A program made the translations under genes and the position numbers. From Lagopus muta (lineage: Eukaryota > Chordata > Aves > Galliformes > Phasianidae), in NCBI RefSeq assembly GCF_023343835.1, contig NC_064449.1:1835778-1899777 (forward strand): 64,000 nt of DNA, read 5' to 3'. Positions within the stretch are counted from its first letter, which is position 1. Every line of letters begins with the position of its first letter. The notes beneath the pieces were generated by a model that had not been told where the DNA came from, did no database searches, and saw only the letters and a list, made by a program, of their open reading frames with translations. Of this stretch, positions 57,283-64,000 are shown piece after piece.

Positions 57283-60110
57283 AATCACAGAATCCTAGAA
57301 TCACAGGGTTGGAAAGGACCTACCAGATCATCCAGTCCAACTGCCCTCCCCTTACCACCGCTACCACAAGCACTAAGCCACATCTCGCAGCTCCTCATCC
57401 TCTTGAGCACTGCCAGGGATGGCGACTCCACCACCTCCCTGTGCAGCCATTCCAGCACCTGACCACCCTCTGAGAGAAACAGTTCTTCCTTGTGTCCAAC
57501 CTAAACCTCCTCTGGTACAACACCCCCAGGTCCCTTTTCTCTTCACTCTCATCCAGCCACTCGTCCCCAAGCCTATAGCACTGCATGGGGGTTGTTGTGT
57601 CCAAAGTGCAGGACCCAGCACTTGGCCCTGTTGAACCTCATCCTCTTCACCTCAGCCCAGCGATCCACTTATTCAGATCCCTCTGAAGGGCCTCCCTACC
57701 CCCAGGCAGATCCACACCACCTCCCAGCTTGGTGTCATCTGCAGACTTACTGAGGGTGCCCTCAATGCCCTCATCTAGGTCATCAATAAAGATATTAAAC
57801 AAGATAGCCCCAGTGCTGAGCCTTGGGGACACCACTTGAAACGGGTCACCAGCTGGACTCCACTCCCCGGATCCTCCTTGTAAATGGGAGTCACATCAGT
57901 GAGCCTCCAATCCTCTGGGATCCCTTCAGATAACCAGGAGCACTGATAGATGGTGGAGAGCGGCTCGGCAATCACCTTCTCCAGCTCCTTCAGCACACTG
58001 GGGTGGAGCCCATCCAGCCCCATGGATTTGTGACAGCCCAGACGGAGGAGGAGCCCTCTAACCATCTCCACCTGAATCACCGGGGCTGTATTCTGCACAG
58101 CATCCCAGACTTCCGGATCAGGGTGTAAAGCACCCTGAGGATAACTGATCTGCCTATTAAAGGCAGATATAAGGAAGGAGTTGAGGACCTCAGCCTTATC
58201 TTTATCCTCAGTGGTCACATTCCCCGCTGTATCAAGTAAAGGATGGAAATTCTCCTTGGCTCTTATCTTTGATATATTTGTAGAAGGGTTTCTTATTCTC
58301 TTTTACTGCAGTGGCCAGTCTGAGTTCAATTGGGCTTTTGCCCTCATAACTTCTTCCCCGCATACTTTAGCAACTTCCTTGTAACCTCCCCAGGTAACCT
58401 GTCCCTTCTTCCAGAGGACACAGACTCTCTTCCAGAGTCTCAGCAGTAGTTCCCTGTTTATCCACACCAGTCATCTCCCCCTACAGCTCGCCTTACAGCA
58501 CTCAGGGACAGGCTGTTCTTGTGCCTTTAAGATTTCCATCTTGAGGAGCATCCAGGCTTCCTGGACCCCTTTACCCTTGAGAAGCAACTCCCAAGGGACC
58601 CGTGCATCCCGAACAGTCAAAGCCCGCCCTCTAGAAGTTCAAGGCAGCAGTTTTGCCAAGTCACCCTTCTGACATCTCCAAGAACAGAGAATTCCACAGT
58701 TTCATGGTCACTGTGCTCAAGACAGTTCCCAACTTTCCCATCTCCCACCAGTCCTTCTCCATTAGCGAACAGCAGGTCTAGCAGGGCTCCACCCCGGTAG
58801 GCTCTCCTACCAGCTGTGAAAGGAAGCTATCTTCTATGCACTCAAAAAAACCCTTGGGCTGCCTCCTCTGTGCTGTATTGTATTTCCAACACATAGCAGG
58901 GAAATTGAAGTCTCCCATGAGCGCGAGTGCTGGCAATCGTGCGACTTCTGCGAGCTGCTCACAGAATGCCTCATCCATCCCTTCATCCTGATTAGGTGCT
59001 CTGTAGCAGACCCCCACCAAGATGTTGTCCCTACAGAGCTCCCCCCTGATCCTTACCTACAGACAGTTGAGAACTTATCGTTCCCAACCCCAAACTCTTC
59101 AACATCAAAACAGTCTTTAACATAAAGGGCCACACCACCACCCTTCCTTCTTCATCTATCTCTTCTGCAGAGCTTGTAGCCATCCATCACAGCACTCCAG
59201 TCGTGGCAGTGGTCCCACCATGTTTTGGTAACAGCAGCAAGGTCACAGCCCGATGCACAATGGCTTCCAGCTCCTCCAGCTTGTTGCCTATGCTGGGTGC
59301 ATTGGTGTAGATGCACTTCAGCCAAGCCACCTGCCTCACCCCCAGCTCAAGCATCGTTCCCCTGGGCTCATCTCTTTTTGTTTTGTCCCCTTCCCCCACT
59401 GTAGCTAGTTTAAAGCTCTTCCAATAAGCCCCGCTAGCTCCTGCACTAGGATTTGTTGCCCCCTGTGAGATATGTGGGTTCCATTGACAGACAACAGGCC
59501 AAAGGCCAAGTAAACTGCCCCCCAAGTAAAGAACCCAAAGTTTCTGGCTCAACATCTGCCTCTGAGCCATTTATTCATTGCTTGTGCTTTCCAAGCCCGC
59601 TCCGTGTCCCTCACTGCTCCTGAAGGTATAGAACAAAAAACCACTGGAGCTCCGGCCCCTTGAACTAAACGCCCCGAACCCCTGAAATCTCTTTTTGTCA
59701 TCTGTAGGCTCCTGTGGGCGATTTCATCACTTGCCCACCTGAACTACAAGCAATGGAAAATAATCATTGGACCTAACAGCCTTGGGATTTCCTGGTTCTG
59801 CCCTTGACCCGGGCTGCAGGAAGGCAGCTCGCTTCCTGGTGGTTTGGGGCCGGTCTGCAAACGGGGCCTTGGGTTCCTCTGAGAAGGGAGTCACCCACCA
59901 CAACCACCCTCCTCTCTTCCCTGATGGAGGCAGCCTCCAGGTGCGACCGCCTCGCCTTAGGCTCCCTCCCAGGCAGATCCTCCATCACCCCCCTGCTCAC
60001 CTCCCCTTTCATTTCCAGCATCTGACACCTGCAACCTTCCAGCACCGTGTGGGCACTGCAGGCTGTGCTCACCCACCGACCATCCCTGCTCTCAGCGGGC
60101 AGCAGCAGCG
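57283..60110 (-). mobile_element. CR1 LINE, nearly full-span but internally deleted
   Basis: The minus-strand element has its 3' end at 57283-57305 (ATTCTAGGATTCTGTGATT). Reading from the 5' side, an ORF1 remnant carries the esterase-like VVVVGDSLLRGT motif (about 59850-60070). ORF2 opens near 59330 (YTNAPSIGNKLEELEA), its endonuclease keeps GDFNFPAMCW (about 58885-58910), and RT segments follow ([22 protein letters not shown]). The catalytic FADD has become SADD near 57745. Segments are missing from the C-terminal half of ORF1, from the RT core near 57850 and from the 3' region near 57525. Many frame breaks mark it as old and inactive. Confidence 0.88.
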
Positions 60111-60430
60111 CTACTTACCTGCTGCTCTCTGCGAGCAGAAACCAGCTTCTGCCCTTTTCAAGATTATTTAAAGCTTACCATGTGCCAAGGTGGGTGGTGG
60201 TACATTTATAGGCCATTTAAACTGTGCCACTAACATGCCAGCTCCACCCCTGCTCGCCCAGCAGCCTGCCCATGAGCTGCCAGCACCCTGCGAGTGCTGC
60301 AAGCGCAGCACTGCTGCTGGCTTCAAAAAAGCCTTAGAAAGAGCTTTTTCACTGGCCTTTTTCACTCCAGATCCCTTGTCCGGTGCAGTTCTTACCTGCT
60401 CTGAAGGTAGCCTCCTGTACAATCAATGAA
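60111..60430 (-). mobile_element. Possible 5' untranslated region of the same CR1
   Basis: This 320 bp adjoins the ORF1 remnant on its 5' side, is GC-moderate and contains no host exon that I can see. Continuity with the CR1 is inferred from position only. It could equally be ordinary flank. Confidence 0.35.
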
Positions 60431-60736
60431 TATAGAGATGATCTAGTCTAGTCGAGAGCTTGGCTCATGTAATCATTACACTGGAGCAGAAAAGGACACT
60501 CACCCTATCCTGGGTCCGTGTAGGAAACTCTGGTGGAGGGGACCTCCAGAAGAGATCCTTCCCCACTGGCAGCCAGCTCTTAAATGGGTCTAGGAAAGGT
60601 GCAGCCAGGCTCCACTCCTTCCTGCAACACAGGTGAATTGCTTTCACCTGTGCTCCCGTGGCTGACTCATTGCTCACCTTAGGTGATAGGATGGTTAGAG
60701 GTTCAGGCTGTGATTCAGCAGTCCCATACATCTCCA

Positions 60737-60930
60737 CAGCAAAAAAAATGAAGGGAAGAAGGGAGGAAAAATGGGAAGGAAAGGAGGAAGGAACGAGGAA
60801 AAAAGGGAAGGGGGAAAAATGGGAATGGAGAAAAAAAGGAGAAAAAAAAAAGGAAAGGAAAGGAAGAGGAAAAACAGGAGAAAAGGGAAGAGGAATGGAA
60901 AAGACAACAGCAGGACTAGGGGAAATGGAT
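60737..60930 (+). repeat. GA-rich purine tract
   Basis: About 190 bp of nearly pure A and G on the plus strand (GGAAGGAAAGGAGGAAGG, GAAAAAAAGG types), ending next to a CR1 3' fragment. Confidence 0.85.
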
Positions 60931-60934
60931 CCAA

Positions 60935-61186
60935 GTTGAAGGAGGGAAGATTTAGGTTGGATGTTACGGGGAAGTTCTTTACTAGGAGAGTGGTTAGGCC
61001 CTGGAACGGGCTGCCCAGGGAGGTTGTGGATGCCCCGTCCTTGGACGTGTTTAAGGCCAGGTTGGACGGGGTCCTGGGCAACCTGATCTGAATGTGGATG
61101 TTTGGTGGCCCTGCTGGGCAGGGGGGTTGGAACTACATGATCCTTGGGGTCCCTTCCAACCCGGGTGATTCTGTGATTCTGTGAAA
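60935..61186 (+). mobile_element. CR1 LINE 3' fragment
   Basis: It shows the standard CR1 3' end: GGGAAGATTTAGGTTGGATG, GGGCTGCCCAGGGAGGTTGT, GACGGGGTCCTGGGCAACCT, and the terminus CCTTCCAACCCGGGTGATTC followed by two ATTCTGTG units. It is strongly 5'-truncated (about 250 bp left) but well preserved, so fairly young. Confidence 0.92.
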
Positions 61187-61684
61187 AGGTGGCAAAGGAG
61201 CACAAAAAAGAACGTACACTAAAATTGCAGTGCCCAGGTCTAGCCAGATCTGATAAAAGCCTCACACTGCCCTGTGAAGCTCAGGACATCCTGTGGGCTC
61301 TCCTCACATTCCACACTGCTGGGCAGCCCTCTGTGACCTCCATGCTGCTCCCAAGGGATGGTGGAAGCAGCCCCATGCTCTCTGGGTGCTCCCAGGCTGT
61401 GCCTCCCCAGTGCAGGAACACACAGCGAGCCCTGGGAGGTGACAGCACCCAGCAGGGATGGGGCAGACCTGCAGAGAGCTGGAATAGGGCATGGTGCACA
61501 GTGAGAAGGTGCAAGGTGAGAACGCAGTGCCACAGAGCTTGTGGGCTGAGTCACCTCCAGCCCTGGGTGACATTTGTGGACTGATCCACAGCTCCTGGCT
61601 GAGCCCAGGGTTTGGGCACACACCACTGCACCGTGGCCCTGCCACAAGGGTACAGACAACACATGGCACAGGGAAGCATCACGT
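61187..61684. other. Spacer before the PES1 3' end
   Basis: About 500 bp without a recognisable gene, RNA or repeat. Confidence 0.5.
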
Positions 61685-61690
61685 TTTAAT
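61685..61690 (-). terminator. PES1: Candidate poly(A) signal ATTAAA of PES1
   Basis: TTTAAT on the plus strand is ATTAAA on the PES1 strand, about 600 nt beyond the stop codon. No AATAAA was seen on that strand in between. Confidence 0.5.
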
Positions 61691-62285
61691 TAGAAAAAAA
61701 AAATAAAATCGCAATACAATAGAAGCAGAGGCCAAATGCAGCCCACAGTGTGGGTGGCGGAGAGCAGCTCAGTTCTGGGTGGCAGGTGGGCTCCTCTCCA
61801 ATGCTGAGCACAAAGCCTGCTTCTCATGCTGGAGCCCTCACCCCTCTGAACACAACACCACCAGGTCCCAGCAAGGCCAGCAGCCCCAGAGCAGGTGGGA
61901 CAGGAGCAGTCTGCACATCCCAGGGCTGCGGGTGTGCAAAGTGAACAATGCCAGAGGGAGGAAGCTGCAAGAGCCCAAAGCTTCCCTTGGCCTCCTGTTC
62001 TTCAGGCACCACTCGCTGCCCTGAGGACGCTGAAAGAGCACAGAGGACGTGCCCACATCACTGACCCTCAGGACAGGCAGTGGCACTGACGATCACTCCT
62101 CCACTTCCTGCGTGGAGGGAGTCCTGGATAAGGCACAGCAGGAGGTGTATTTACTGATGGGCAATATTTTAATTCAGTATTTCTGTCCCAAGAGGAAAGC
62201 TGAGGGTTTTTCTCCCACAAATGATGGTTGCTGCAGCCATTCCAGCCAGGCAGGGTTAGCCCCTCCTCGGGGTCCCAAAGTCTCA

Positions 62286-64000
62286 TCACGCTCGTCGCGC
62301 CTTCTTGGTTTTCTTCTTCTCCTCTTTCATAGCAGTGTCGTGCGCTTTCCTCTTCGCAGCCAGTTTGTTTGCCTGCACAGAAACACAACCCCAGACCCAC
62401 AGTCAGGTCTGTCCCCACACACAAAGAGCTGCTCCAACCTCAGACCCACTGAGCTGTTCGACGCCAGGGGATGGAGACGAGCAGTGGTGCCCTGAGCTGC
62501 ACTTGCTGGCCACACACTAAGGTCCCAGGCAGGCACAGGGAGCTCTGCTCAGGGAGTCTGAATGCCTGCGGCCTGGTAATGCTGGGGAAGAGACCTGTAC
62601 AGTCTCAGCCTTGTGCACCAGAGATCAACATCCTCACTGCCTCACCATGTACAGAGAGGAAACAAAAACTCAAAACATGCAGTGTGGGACCAATTTGTGA
62701 TGGTGCAGCCATCCTGGAGGAGGGGATTCAGCTCTGCCAAGCCTCACAGCAGGGCAGGGAGACCAGGGCTGCAAGGCAAAGCTCCCCCCTGCAACCAAAG
62801 GTGGGGAGGCGCAGGCCTCCTTCCTTAGGTCACTCCTTCCTTACAAGATGAGGACAGACCAGGATATATCTTTAGCTGCAAACTGATTTTGGGATGACCT
62901 ACAGGGATCCACGGCTTGGGGCATCCCTACATTCATACCTCTCGGATTTTGCGTTTCTTTCCAAACATGATCTTCTTGTAGAGGTATTTCTCCCTTTTCT
63001 TCATCATCATGATGGCCAGGCGCTTCTCCTCGCTCTGCTGCTCCTGCTCCAGGCGCTGCTTGTCCTCCAGCCGCACTTTGCCAGCAGTCACCTTCACGGG
63101 AAGTGCCTGCAGAGAGCAGAGAGCTCAGGGCTGTGTGTGCCAGCAGCCAGCCCTTCCCCAGGGCACATCCACACTGGTCAGTGGTAATACAAGAGACACA
63201 GCATCCTCTCTGGTCACCCCCAGACCAGGTGGCTTGCAGATTCGTGATCCTTGAGTCCCTTCCCACCCTGCCATTCAGTGATTCTGTGACCCCACTGCCA
63301 TGTACTGCACCTTGTTGCTCTGCGTCTTCTGCTCTTCCATCTTCTTCAATTTCATCTCCTCTTCCTTTTCGGACTCATCTTCTTCCTCCTCTTCCTCCTC
63401 TTTATCATTGTCATCCTCCTCTTCCTCCTCCTCACTCTCTTCCCCTATGGAGAGATCACTGTTACTGACTGTGGAACACGGAGGCCCTGCAGCAGGCAGA
63501 GCACTGCTGAAGCAGCAGCACTGTCTGGATTCTCTCCAGCTCTGGGAGCCTCACATCACCTGGGTCCTCGCCCCGCTGCATGGCCAGCAACTTCAGCTTC
63601 TCTGGAGGGATGTAGTCTCCTTCCTGTTCTGTCACGAAGGGTGAGAGGTGTGGGGGCAGCAGCACACCGGGGAAATAATCGGCTACAGGGAGGCACAGCT
63701 TGGCATTGACCGAGTCAAAAACCCACTGAGGCTGCAGGTAATACCTGGAGGCAGAGGGTTACGAGGTTGGGGGTCAGACACTGCCTTCTTGCCCCATGTT
63801 CTGGTGTCCAAGAGGCTGCCAGACTGCAGTGAAGCAGGTTGGGAGCAGACAGAGCAAGGGAGAGTTCAGGACCATCCATCAGCCTAGATGGCCATTCTGG
63901 GGATGGGACACCTGGCTCACCTGCCCACAACCTGCTGCTCCACCTGGGGCCGGTCAACAATCTGGTGGGTGATGGATGGGTCACTCACATCATAAGTGGC
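62286..64000 (-). CDS. PES1: PES1 (pescadillo), C-terminal part; ribosome biogenesis factor
   Basis: Five exons are visible: 64000-63921 (running off the right edge), 63744-63560, 63444-63311, 63106-62939 and 62372-62286. They encode the last 215 or so residues of a protein of about 580. The first two complete the BRCT domain ([23 protein letters not shown]) and the conserved [11 protein letters not shown] and [12 protein letters not shown] blocks. Exon 63444-63311 is an acidic run of Glu and Asp of about 30 residues. The last two hold the basic helix [20 protein letters not shown] and [12 protein letters not shown], ending in a Lys/Arg-rich nuclear and nucleolar targeting tail. Family knowledge: with BOP1 and WDR12 it forms the PeBoW complex, needed for 28S/5.8S rRNA maturation and the 60S subunit. 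All junctions are in frame and no damage was seen. Confidence 0.96.
63245..63291 (+). mobile_element. CR1 LINE 3' tip in a PES1 intron
   Basis: A remnant of about 45 bp (GATCCTTGAGTCCCTTCCCA, then ATTCAGTGATTCTGTGA) lying 20 bp from the donor of the acidic exon. Only the CR1 3' terminus is recognisable. Confidence 0.6.

Noticed and set aside
58778-59570. Open frames that look like protein genes (GDFNFPAMCW, EELEA-containing)
   Set aside because: They are endonuclease parts of the CR1 LINE, not host genes.
61702-61707. AATAAA on the plus strand next to the PES1 3' end
   Set aside because: No plus-strand gene ends here; it is part of an A-rich run.

Overview
The window reads as a GC-rich microchromosome segment from a bird, most likely a galliform such as chicken (inference). 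Its genes are compact and many-exon, and its interspersed repeats are almost all CR1 LINEs with ATTCTGTG-type 3' ends. I saw no Alu, L1, LTR element or endogenous virus. Gene order matches human 22q12.2: CASTOR1 - TBC1D10A - SF3A1 - CCDC157 - RNF215 - SEC14L2 - MTFP1 - (lineage-specific slot) - GAL3ST1 - PES1. The family and gene-order comparisons come from general knowledge; exon joins were read by eye from splice sites and reading frame.

Layout. 1-2315 (-) is the 5' part of CASTOR1, which runs off the left edge. 3140-10110 (-) is TBC1D10A with a CpG island at its start. 12640-25816 (-) is SF3A1 in 16 exons, divergent from CCDC157 (26348-34235, +) across a 531-bp CpG promoter. RNF215 (34765-38505, -) meets CCDC157 tail to tail and diverges from SEC14L2 (40640-44460, +). 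About 2.1 kb separates those two starts and carries a long purine-rich tract and a long C/T-rich minisatellite. MTFP1 (44883-46140, +) follows SEC14L2. A ZP3-family membrane protein gene (46539-48603, -) then sits where mammals have extra SEC14L paralogues. GAL3ST1 (49411-52304 for the coding part and 3' UTR, -) has its coding region in two exons. About 9 kb of non-coding DNA follows, with a CpG-rich block, a degenerate but nearly full-span CR1 and a CR1 3' end. The 3' part of PES1 (61670-64000, -) runs off the right edge.

The genes do not form one pathway. They cover arginine sensing for mTORC1 (CASTOR1), Rab GTPase activation (TBC1D10A), U2 snRNP assembly (SF3A1), a sperm or cilium-associated coiled-coil protein (CCDC157), a membrane RING E3 ligase (RNF215), lipid transfer (SEC14L2), mitochondrial fission (MTFP1), sulfatide synthesis (GAL3ST1) and ribosome biogenesis (PES1). 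The least expected item is the ZP3-like gene. It keeps a complete cysteine-rich ZP-C module, a transmembrane segment and extremely short untranslated regions, but shows no recognisable ZP-N module.
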